In this document: piece after piece, positions 46,101-62,514 of the stretch
How positions within the stretch are numbered: position 1 is the stretch's first letter
Layout of the letters: the number at the start of each line of letters is the position of its first letter
Notes under the pieces: generated by a model
The model's input: the letters and a program-made list of their open reading frames with translations, nothing else
Database searches by the model: none
Told to the model about the DNA's origin: nothing
Position numbers and translations under genes: made by a program
Assembly: GCF_033807715.1 (NCBI RefSeq)
Contig: NC_084599.1
Location: forward strand, 13,269,125-13,333,124
DNA length: 64,000 nt
Direction: 5' to 3'
DNA from: Cololabis saira
Taxonomy: Eukaryota; Chordata; Actinopteri; Beloniformes; Belonidae

Positions 46101-49100
46101 ACAAACCCATTTTATTTATTTTTTTATTCTGTCTTTTCCTTTTTGATTCAAGGACAGGGCCACAAGTCATGGGGTTCAACAGTAAGCAACGACAGCGTTG
46201 GAGGAGAGGGAGGGCTGGATTCTCCCACTGCAAGCACGGGTAAGAGTGAATTAACTCAAAACGGGTTACAAATGTGAATGCAGCCCCCAAGTGGCTTTGT
46301 CTTGTCACAAAAGAAGCGGTACGGCCAGGGAGTCTTCACGGACGAGAAGGCCATGTCGCTGCATTACAACTTTTGCTTTCATAAATGAAGCCATTTTACA
46401 TATAAACTTATACGTTTTAAGGTGATGTCACGAAAATGGCTCGGACGTCATCAACGGGTACGATGTCATCCGATGACGATGTGGACGAGAAGGACGGGAA
46501 TGTGTCCTCTTTTGAAAGTCCAAGTAAGACTTAGATCGTCTAATTCCAGCTCACACAGGGAACCACATGCTGGATGTTTGTCTTGTGTGGACTTCTCCTG
46601 GAGTGTGTGTTGATGAACGCTGTTCTGTGTAGATATAAACGGCATGGATCCAGACGTGGTGGTTTCCACCAGACCTTTCCGGAACGTCGGCTTGTCCAAA
46701 GCAGCACAAACTCACCGACTCAGGAAGCTGCGGACTCCTTCCAAGTGTCGCGAGTGTGACAGTTACGTTTACTTCCAAGGGGCCGAGTGTGAAGAGGTAA
46801 ATTATCCACACCCTGATGCTTGTATGGGGGTACATATACAGCATTTAGCGTGTTTAAAATCCTTGCTTGTGTATCTTCCAGTCTTTTGTCTCAAAAGTAA
46901 CCCATTGTTAGATTTCTCTCACACACATTGCTGAAACCATTTTTGAGGAGCAAAAACCTACTTCCCAGTGCCCTAAAAAGTTGTAGAGAGATGTCACTAA
47001 AATGTTGCTGCAAGGACATGCAATGTGTAAAATGTATCTAAGCCTCACATTCCTTCCCTTTTGCATTGTAAAAGTAAATGCATTTTTAAATTGTAAATTG
47101 GATCTGACTGTCTTCTGCAAATATTTATATTAGTCTTTAAACAGCAGGGGGAAAAACAAGATTCAGGTCAGAGATTATGAGTAAAAGCCAACAAGTACGG
47201 AAGCGTTGCGCTGCCACCTCCAGTGAAAGAAAAGAAGAAAAAAAGTCTATCACAATATAGCGTGAACATTTATTGTATAAACTATCTTTAAGTTTGTACA
47301 ATATGTTATCAACTAATTACAATATTTTTTATGTTTGACGATATATATGGTTATTACAATATACACTTATCAAGTCATAATGAAAACCTTTTCATCTTCA
47401 TACAATATATGATCATGTTATTACAATATAAGTGTTTATTGTAAGAATGTAATGATATATTCAAACATGAAAGATTTTTTGTAATCTGTGATAAGATAAA
47501 ATATATAATGTTGGAACATAAACATTTCACATTATAACGTGATTGCTCTAATTTTCCTTTAAAGATGTTGGCACTTCCGTCCATAAGAGCTTGAAAGATT
47601 CACAGAATCTTTCCGCCTCCTTTTACTTGTAGGTGGTAACGACTGTTGGATATTTCAGCAGAGTCGTGCACCTCATTTGGTAGCTGCTCTAAAACATTAA
47701 CGTCCAATCTTTGATGAACTTTAAATAATCAGATGGCTGTGTAGTGTGGTTTGTGTGCCTGACAAATGTACACACATATTGATAAATTATAAAACCTCAG
47801 TACATACCAGCAGGAATTAAACTGGGGTTATGGATTAGAACTTTAATGCTTTCCAACCAGAGGGTTAGTAGCAGCCAAATACTGTTAATCAAATGCACTT
47901 GATTAATTGAAGATCAGCAAGAATGACCAGCTCCATAATGACAGAAATGTTGGTTGTTTTCTGGCGTTCATCATTTAGGTACTAACACAAAGTGGAAGAG
48001 GAAAGACATCAGCAAAGATCTTAGACGAACCGTTCGTGGATATCAATCTGGGGCTATAAAGCCATTTTCAAATGAGTCTGTCGTTCTATAGTCAGATTAT
48101 TTACAGGTGGAAAACATTCACTACTGTTGCCAGTCTTCTCAGGTGTTGACCTCAACAAGTTTCCCCACAGTTCAACCATGCACTACCTACAGGCCTTAGT
48201 TAGCATGTTAAAAATGCTTTTCAAAAACGGCTAATGCTTCAGCAGAACAGTGAAGAAACAAATGTATCTTCTCTTTCAGTTATTCTCTTGTAGATTAGCG
48301 GTGCATTGTAACGATGCAGAGTTTATACCTGCTCTAGAACAAACTGTTGTGGCAGGAACTACAGAAATAAAAGCCTACAAACCTCAATGAGCTGGGGCAA
48401 CAATGAGGGGAAGAGCTGACCAAATTTCATCGAGAGCTATGTGAGAGAGTGATAACACAAAACGGTTGCATCAGGTTATTGCTGCTAAAGGTATTTCTGA
48501 AAATTATTGAACCGTGGTGTGTATTAACATTATCATTAACATTATATTAACTGCTTCTGCATTTTGGTTTGGTTTCTTCAAAATGACAATATGGTATATG
48601 TTGGTGGAAGATACCGGGAACAAAATAGTTTAAAAAGAGAGGTTAACTTATTGTAATCTTTTTTTTTTATAAATGTGCTGCCCCAGAAGTTGTAAATCTA
48701 TTCCTTGTGTTTCTGTACTTGTGTGGTGAATGAGCATCATGCAGGTTTTGATTCAGTCTCTTGCTCAAGCGCTTGTTGTTTCTTATTTCTCTGTCTACGG
48801 GGCTTATCGTGTTGGCTGCATGTACTCTGTCACCCCAGTGTTTCCTGGCGTGTCACAAGCGCTGTCTCGAGACTCTGGCTATCCAGTGTGGTCATAAGAA
48901 GCTGCAGGGGCGTCTTCAGCTGTTCGGCAGGGAGTTTTCTCAGGTAGCCTGTGCCAGCGACAGCATACCCTTCATCATCACCAAGTGCATCACGGAAATA
49001 GAAAGACGTGCACTCAAGATGAAGGTAAGAAGCACCTGTTTTATGCTGTTTCAGTTCGATCCGTTTAGATGATGGGGTTACGAAGCGCTGCTTTCTCCTC

Positions 49101-51509
49101 ACAGGGAATCTACAGGGTGAACGGGGTGAAGACTCGAGTGGAAAAGCTGTGTCAGGCCTTTGAGAACGGGAAGGAACTGGTGGAGTTGTCTCAGTGTTCC
49201 CCGCACGACATCAGCAACGTCCTCAAGCTCTACCTCAGACAGGTACACATGCCCGCTGGCCTTTAGTCGAGCCATTTACAGAAATGAGCAGGAGTATCAA
49301 GGAAAAAATCCCTCCCAGTTGTACTTCAAGATTTTAAAGGCTTTGTGCAATCGAAAGTTAACTGCATCAACATCCACGTTGTTTAATTACCTGGAAGTCA
49401 AGTTTAAGTATTTGTTTCTTTGGGTTTTAGCACTTATCCCTCCAAATACCAGGTTATTTCTTAATGCTTTTCATAAACAGTGCTTCTCCCTCTGACAATT
49501 TTCCCTAAACGTACTTGGATTTCAAAGCATATCCACAAAAAGTCCTTAAAATTAAAAAGGGCTTTTATTAATTTACCAGGAATTCTCCCTGAGAAACCTT
49601 TTGAAGGTGTTGCTAACAGAGTTGGATGTCATTTTAGTGATCTTGGTTTGCATATAACTGGAGTTCTCTGTGGTCATGACGTCACAAGTGTTTGCTTTAT
49701 GCTTACTCAAGCCTCTAATGGACTTTCCTGTTCCTTCACCTCCAGCTGCCAGAGCCCATCATGCTTTTCCATCTGTACAACAGACTGATGGGTCTGGCCA
49801 AGGAAAGCCTCCAGAGCGAGGGAGACGGGGCGGAGGGAGAGGAGGCTGAGTCTGGCGGGACTAGCCTGGGGGTGAGCAGGGGGCCTGAGCTCGTGGACCG
49901 GGGCCCCGACACCGACCGAGAAGTCCTGGTCTTGGTGGACAGTCTGAGGGACCTCGTGAAGGACCTGCCCAAAGCTAATTTGGCCACGCTGCGCTACATC
50001 GCTCGCCACCTTCGAAGGTTGGAACCACGGCCGTACAGACAAGACGAGGCTTTACAACACCTGAATATACGACTATTGGGAGCAGCCACTCAACTGTGTT
50101 TTGTTCCCATTTTAGGATTGCAGAGCTGGAGGAAGATAACAAGATGAGTCCTAGTAATTTGGGGATTGTCTTTGGGCCATCCCTAATGCGCCCTCGTCCG
50201 ACGGGGGCCACGATATCTCTGTCCTCTCTGGTGGATTACCCTCACCAGGCCCGCATCGTGGAGGCCTTCATAGTCTTCTATTCATCCATCTTCCAGTCAA
50301 AAACCTCTCAGTCCAACAAAACTTCCCGCTCCGCTTCCAGCACCACTCCGAAGGTGAGATTGTCATCTAAGCATTTTATAACTCCAGCAGAACCCCTGAG
50401 CTGTACTATTGTGAATAATTTATGGCTCATATGGAAAAGGAAAGCAATAAAGCCTCCTACAGTCTCACTTGCCGGTAAATAATTGAGGTCGATCAGACCT
50501 TTTGTATTAAGATAGATGGAGATAAACTTCATCTTTACAAAGTCATTTCATATTAGGATTGTAACCTGGTTTAAGGAGCTTATTAGGATTAAAGCTTAGA
50601 ACATGTTCTAAAGTAGCTGCTGACTATAAGTAGTAATCACATCCCAAGTATGTAGGTACGATTCATGTATATGTCTCATTTTCTCCCTAATGTTATAAAT
50701 CTTATATAACACTTCCCAACATGCTGTCTCACCTTTTCAGGAAAGTGTTGAATGTGAGAAGATGGAGGGCTCTGGTGATGCAGAAGAGGATGACAGCAAA
50801 GAAGAGAACAAGCCAGACTCTGACAAGCTGGAGGAGGGATGTGGTATGTTTTTATGATCGTCCAACGCTTGAAATCTTCCTCTAATGGCATCCGTATTAA
50901 TGGTGCCATCGGTGTAAACCGGAGTCAAGTTCTCTCGTCTGATTTATGTCTGACCTGGCAATAAAGCTTTTTCTGATTCTAATATATTGGTTTTATTTCT
51001 AAGTGGGGAGAATAACCATTATGACCTCTCCTCATCTCCATTCAGGAAGTTCTTTGGGGTCACTGGGCTCCAGCGAGCAGCTCCGAGACTCTGACTCTGA
51101 TGACAGTGTGCAGAGGAGCCGCGGCCTGATGAAGCAGGAGAGCGAGGTGAGCATGGACGAGGACCAGTTGAGCTACAGGGACAGTCTGGACCTGTCCACT
51201 CAATCTGCCATGAACCCAGACCCGGAGCAGGATGTGGATCAGGACGACAACCCAGAAGAAGCAGAGCCACCGGCTCTACCAGAGAGCGGCCCTCCCGATG
51301 AGACGGCCGCCTCGCAGGATCTGACTGTCTCTCAGGCTGAGCTCAACGTGAACCAGTCCAACAACAACCAGCTGAACAACAACAACCAGCCGCACAACAA
51401 CCAGCCGCACTCCCCCATGCCGAGCTTGCTGGGGCTTCCACTGACACGTCTGTGCAGAAAGAAATTACCCCTGACGCGGAACCGGGACAGCGAGGCCGAC
51501 TTTGTCTGA
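34175..51509 (+). CDS. arhgap45: Rho GTPase-activating protein 45 (HMHA1), complete
   Basis: Twenty-four exons splice to 1211 aa: 34175-34267, 35441-35675, 36708-36890, 40724-40864, 40981-41065, 41956-42028, 42228-42300, 42754-42885, 42972-43033, 43130-43240, 44235-44315, 44410-44577, 44739-44876, 44969-45165, 45926-46035, 46153-46239, 46422-46523, 46633-46796, 48839-49024, 49105-49242, 49746-50017, 50116-50353, 50741-50843, 51046-51509. An F-BAR domain (about 235-500, YAKMISKYMKDL, then a long coiled coil) bends or binds membrane. A C1 zinc finger (about 715-765) is split between the exons at 46633 and 48839 (CRECDSYVYFQGAECEE then CFLACHKRC). The RhoGAP domain (about 775-990) has GIYRVNG with the arginine finger near residue 811 and NKMSPSNLGIVFGP. 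The tail is acidic and N-rich and ends DSEADFV. It accelerates GTP hydrolysis by Rho/Rac, per the family; human HMHA1 is about 1136 aa. Donors at 44578 (gttgtt) and 50018 (gttgga) are weak. Confidence 0.96.
34314..34390. mobile_element. 77-bp near-perfect hairpin MITE in arhgap45 intron 1
   Basis: Two arms of about 37 bases (starting gatttatggttctgcgttaa) are inverted copies with a single mismatch. It starts 46 bases after the exon 1 donor. A longer relative is at 61487-61603. The end sequence fits fish PIF/Harbinger-type MITEs that I remember; the class is inference. Confidence 0.75.
34880..35008 (+). CDS. arhgap45: Candidate alternative first coding exon of arhgap45
   Basis: An ATG opens a 43-codon frame (MLKRGGKCSYNPYATSQ at its start, HTIWLKQ at its end) that stops exactly at a consensus donor, cag|gtacgt. 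It ends in phase 0, as exon 1 does, so it joins in frame to the exon at 35441 (LSILQEQPRKD) and would give a 1223-aa form with a different N-terminus. It is spliced in or started from instead of 34175-34267. No homology is claimed. Confidence 0.5.
36261..36674. mobile_element. hAT MITE, intact ends and 8-bp TSD
   Basis: Ends are tagggctgtgcgat and, inverted, tagggctgggcgat. The flanks are an exact 8-bp duplication, ACGTAACT, at 36253-36260 and 36675-36682. The body is full of ATCGATTTT-like motifs. It ends 33 bases before the acceptor of the arhgap45 exon at 36708. Confidence 0.92.
37492..38091. mobile_element. hAT element, intact ends and 8-bp TSD
   Basis: Ends are cagtggttcccaacc and, inverted, cagtgtctcccaacc. 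Exact target duplications CTCTAGCT lie at 37484-37491 and 38092-38099. About 600 bases, non-coding, in the arhgap45 intron between 36890 and 40724. Confidence 0.92.
39170..39800. mobile_element. Probable DNA transposon remnant with inverted ends
   Basis: The left part carries gttttaccacggtctgtg and, further on, gtgataatctacacct. The right part carries ggccgtggtataagcgaggt and, near 39779, tgataatgtacacct. The ccgtggtataag / taccacgg match is inverted. A local foldback, aaatatatggac with gtccatatattt, lies at about 39725-39775. A 66-codon frame at 39384-39584 is inside it and not recognised. The family is unknown to me. Confidence 0.4.
45265..45600 (-). mobile_element. L2-like LINE tail, antisense
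   Basis: The stretch aaggcaagtttatgtgtatg, then caacaaggccattcaaagtg, reads on the minus strand as a LINE tail ending in AAACTTGCCTT. The same ending occurs in the plus orientation at about 58632-58655. It is in the arhgap45 intron after the exon ending 45165. Confidence 0.55.
47780..48520 (+). mobile_element. Internally deleted Tc1/mariner-family transposon
   Basis: Plus-strand pieces match a vertebrate Tc1-like transposase as I remember it: about 47985-48060 resembles the N-terminal helix-turn-helix region (KRKDISKDLRRTVRGYQSG), 48115-48210 continues it, and 48380-48520 resembles the C-terminus (aaacctcaatgagctg then gttattgctgctaaagg). The catalytic middle is missing between about 48215 and 48370, and the rest has stops. 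It lies in the intron that splits the arhgap45 C1 domain. Confidence 0.6.
50930..50990 (+). mobile_element. Short LINE tail fragment
   Basis: Contains ggcaataaagctttttctga followed by ttctaat, the same kind of ending as the element at 1545-1830. In the intron before the last arhgap45 exon. Confidence 0.4.
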
Positions 51510-51910
51510 TGTCACAATCTTTGCATACAAGCTGTCAGAGAGGCAGAGGCGGGTGGTTCTAGACGTTAAAACTGAAAGGATGCTCTTTACACCAAAATCA
51601 ATTGTCAAGTTTTTAAAACTGTGTTGTAGTTTGATGCAGCATTGATCTATCCTGCCTGTGAAACCTCTATGCTTTCTGCTCTTTGATGCAGTTAAGCCAG
51701 GTTTGCCTTAAATAATTATAAATGTTCTTTGTCTCATAAGTGTTTTTTTTCCTGAGATGTAAAAGCAACCACATCAGAATATGTATACTGTGTAATGTAT
51801 CAACTTTCTAAGCAGATTCCTTTTTAAAAGTGCTGCTGGTTTTATTTCAGCCCTGAAATTTCAAGACGTTTGTCACTTGTACTCTTTAATATAGATGTTT
51901 GAACTATTTT

Positions 51911-51956
51911 AATAAAATTTTTAAAGTTCTTCTGCATTACATTATTTTTTAATAAA
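51911..51956 (+). terminator. arhgap45: arhgap45 poly-A signals
   Basis: Two AATAAA signals, at 51911-51916 and 51951-51956, about 400 bases after the stop codon, with a T-rich stretch downstream at about 51990. Confidence 0.65.
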
Positions 51957-52106
51957 CTTGTATTGCATTAAGTTAGAACTGATCTAGAGGTTGGTTTTTT
52001 TTTTGTATAGTTTAAGGGGGGAGGGGCAGAAGAGGAAGTAGTACATTTGTATGTGGAGAGGCTCAAAAAGCAGACTGGCGCTACAGATGTGAGCAGGAGC
52101 TCCAAC

Positions 52107-52130
52107 ATGCCTTTCAAAAGGAAGAAGAAG
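52107..52130 (+). CDS. Orphan candidate first exon (MPFKRKKK)
   Basis: ATG followed by seven basic-rich codons, ending at a consensus donor, aag|gtaaga, with a G-rich run upstream at about 52015-52030. It begins 150 bases after the arhgap45 poly-A signals. No following exon was identified in this window. It could be the start of a plus-strand gene overlapping polr2e, or chance. Confidence 0.2.
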
Positions 52131-52215
52131 GTAAGAAGCTTTGACACTGATTTAAATGAAAATCAGCTTGTTTACCTTATTTAGTTAACATTGACTCAAA
52201 CATTTTCAGTTCAAC

Positions 52216-52221
52216 TTTATT
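52216..52221 (-). terminator. polr2e: polr2e poly-A signal
   Basis: TTTATT on the plus strand (AATAAA on the minus strand), about 365 bases beyond the polr2e stop codon. The arhgap45 and polr2e transcripts therefore converge with about 260 bases between their signals. Confidence 0.6.
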
Positions 52222-52584
52222 TTACAAAATATTCAAATCTAAAATAAAAAAGCAAAGATGAGTGAAGATGGCTGTGGTGCGTCGTCTCTCTGGTCCTAAA
52301 CGCTGATCCGGGAGAACTAGGAAATAAAAAGGAATGAAAATGTTAATTTTTAAAGCTTTGGCTGCATAGATGTGAGGTTATGTGTACAGAGCAAGTGATC
52401 GCATCTTGATCAGTATTAATACACAGGTTTGGCTTCTGAAGTTTTGATTGGACAGTGACAAATGCCGGGAGAGTGTACTCCCAAAACACTCCCAAAAAAG
52501 TTCTTAGATACTTTTGAACAAAGTATCTAAGAACTTAACATCCTTATCTTGCTATTGGTTCAGCGTTAAACACATACCTGTCTG

Positions 52585-59810
<7,226 letters not shown>

Positions 59811-59950
59811 ACCGTCTCAAATGGTCGGGGTGTTTTAGATTTAAAGGGAAATCTTGGTAATTCTACTGAATATGTCACTTTCGACTTTAGCAGAAAAACA
59901 CAGGTACGCACGTTTCCTTTCCCCGGCGCAGACTGATGACGTCACAGAAG
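59811..59950 (-). promoter_or_regulatory. polr2e: Probable polr2e promoter with CRE
   Basis: Upstream of the polr2e ATG is a GC-rich patch (ccccggcgcagac) and a perfect CRE, TGACGTCA, at 59937-59944. There is no TATA box in a convincing place. Assignment is from position. Confidence 0.4.
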
Positions 59951-60295
59951 CCCATATGTTGATTTGATAAAAAAAAATAAAACAATTCAAACATCGTCTC
60001 ATTTGTATAGCGTAGCAGGCGTCGTTGCAGGACGATCAAGCCAGCACTCTTAAAAAAACTTTGCCACGTTAAACATAAACATAATAAAGAATAGACGCCG
60101 CAGAGCTTTAAAGGCGTAATAAAGTCTATATTACGGCAATCGTGATCGCGCACTGTTTTCAAAATAAAAGCTTATTGTTATGTGACTTGTTCCAATATGT
60201 CAGTAATGATAACAAACACGAGTTGCTGAGATATTGCATGCTTACATTGTCTGTCCTCTTGTCCTCCCCCCCATCATATCAATTAATCGATCAAT

Positions 60296-60520
60296 CAATC
60301 AATCAAACTTTATTTATGGACCTCTTCTCGAGATGTGTCTCTAATAGAATAGAATAGAATAGAATAGAATAGAATAGAATAGAATAGAATAGAATAGAAT
60401 AGAATAAAACTTTATTAATCCCCCAGAGGAGAAATTTGCTTGTGCAGCAGCAAACATACACACTCAACAATTTTACAAAAAAACACACAAAGTATGAAAA
60501 GTATATAAAAAAAAGTATAT
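60296..60520 (-). mobile_element. Retroelement tails with (AATCA)n and (AATAG)n ends
   Basis: Short aatcaatcaatc units then aactttatttatgg, followed by about 12 AATAG units at 60343-60407 and aactttattaatcccccaga. On the minus strand these are retroelement tails, the second related to that at 28128. Confidence 0.6.
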
Positions 60521-60690
60521 CCTAAAAAGAAAAAAGAAAAATAACCAATAAATAGCTAAATATTTAATAAAGTGTGAATTGAATGGAAATTATAAAGCAC
60601 TTTTCATACATACATGTAGCACAAAGTACTTTACATGTTTAAAATTGTACATTTTTTTATTTTTTTATTTACCTTTATACAAGTAAAATC

Positions 60691-60799
<109 letters not shown>

Positions 60800-61070
60800 A
60801 ATAAAGGAAAACATTATTATGAATTACTATATATATATATATAAATATTTAAATATAAAACGCAAAACACTACGCTTTTATTCTGAAAACCCTTTATAAT
60901 AGCGCTTGCCGTAATATCTACAGCAAAGCGGCACAGAAATGTTCAGGGAACGCGAGCTTTACCGCTGTTTGAGAAGAGAGAGCTGCTGGCCCGACGTCAG
61001 GGCGGAACCATATGCATCAGTTATGGACAATAAGTCCACATTTCTATAATCACACTGTCCCTCATGAAGT

Positions 61071-61163
61071 ATGAGGCCTTTATTTATAGTTGCAGCCGTA
61101 GGGGCTGCGGCGAGCAGCGGAGCGCTGCTGGCGGTGCTTTTGTACTTTAATTTATCCACAACG
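61071..61163 (+). CDS. Candidate small exon with a hydrophobic N-terminus
   Basis: ATG opens MRPLFIVAAVGAAA, followed by a leucine/alanine-rich stretch like a signal peptide or membrane anchor (ending LLYFNLSTT). A possible donor, acg|gtaacg, ends it at 61163 in phase 0, the same phase as the gpx4 exon at 62724, so it could be an alternative first exon of gpx4. Without splicing it stops after 33 codons. It is in a locally GC-rich patch. Unproven. Confidence 0.2.
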
Positions 61164-61486
61164 GTAACGTGACCTTATCATACTTAGCTTGTTTTGAGAT
61201 TTTAAAATTGCATAACAGTCTGTGATAACATTACAGTAAGAAAAAAAATTAGAACAGACTATGGTCGTCCACTGTAAAAGCTTTATTTTGTTAAATTGTT
61301 TTACTGTCGTTAAAATGCTTCATATTGATTGGTTTGATCATATCTTACTGCTAGCTTTCCTCCAGGGCAGTTTCACATACAATTAATAAATCTATGTTTT
61401 CATTAATCCTGTTGGAGGAGGTTGTAATGTGTACACTGGTTGTACCAGTTTGTAACCTGCACATCAAGTTACGTGACATAGGCTAA

Positions 61487-61603
61487 AGCCTGAATTATGG
61501 TTCTGCGTTAATCGACGGCGAAGCCTACGGCGTAGGGAACGCAGCGCCGCGTACCCTACGCCGTAGCCTCTGCGTCGGTGTAACGCGGACCATAAATCAG
61601 CCT
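61487..61603. mobile_element. Inverted-repeat MITE with TAA duplication
   Basis: Ends agcctgaattatggttctgc and, inverted, aggctgatttatggtccgcg, flanked by TAA at 61484-61486 and 61604-61606. The arms pair through ctacggcgtaggg-like sequence. It is a longer relative of the hairpin at 34314. Confidence 0.8.
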
Positions 61604-62514
61604 TAAGTGTCGTTTGTACACAGACGTTGCGTCATGATGTGGCTCCTCCCCCTCGCTGTTGGCATCAGGCAGGCTGATCAGTAAACACCCCCAAGCTCTT
61701 TATAGTCGTGATATGAACACATTTTCAATCAAACCTGATACGTTTTCAATAATTTTCCCCGTCCGTCCATCCAGAACTGTTCTGGGCCTTAAATCTGGAG
61801 CCCTTGGAGCCCGGTGCTTGTTCCAGCTGCACCCCAAAGGGTTTGGGTACACTGTGGACAGGCTGGCAGACTTATAGTAAATTACAAAATATGTTTATCT
61901 TGAAGACTTGCCTAAAACGGATGTGAGAAAATCCATTGCAAATCCGATCAACATGTTGCCTAATAACGATTTTTGTTGTACAATGCTTTGCTCAGCACTT
62001 CCTCTGGAACTTTACTAACTTATTGAACCGTTCACTAATGAACTGAAACACTAACTCTCTTGTTGTCTGGGATTATGATTATGTCAGAATAAACAATTCT
62101 ATTATATATTTATTTTTTTGGCTCTGGCACTGACTCATTTTAATATGAATGCATGCTGAAAGCTATAAACTTTTTTTTTAGCGGATATTAATCCCATTAC
62201 ACAATGAGTTGATGTGTTTGCTCAGTGTTGCTCTTTGACCAACTCGTGCTCATGTGGCTCAATTTTCCTGAGATTATGACAAAGCAGTGACCTCTGGACT
62301 GCAGTACACAGACATTTCTAAATCTGGATTTATTTGTCAGTCAAGAGACAGAGCTAGAATCTCACCCTATCCGTTCTGTTAATGATCAACTAGCGCCTCT
62401 ACATTAGGAGACATCTGCATATGTCTCAGTATTAAGGTCTGGCAGTGAGGGTGTAAACTGAAGTGGATTAGACATTGGATTTTTCTCTGCCTTCAGAGAA
62501 ACTGAAAGGCAGCC

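Noticed and set aside
47260..47530. Repeated acaatat motifs, considered as an array
   Set aside because: Spacing is irregular and the units are short; AT-rich degenerate sequence rather than a structured repeat.
61657..61877. 72-codon frame that looks like a last exon (ending YTVDRLADL)
   Set aside because: The sequence from tccgtccatccag to gggtacactgtggacaggct is a familiar degraded fish retroelement stretch, and it does not join in frame to the exon candidate at 61071.
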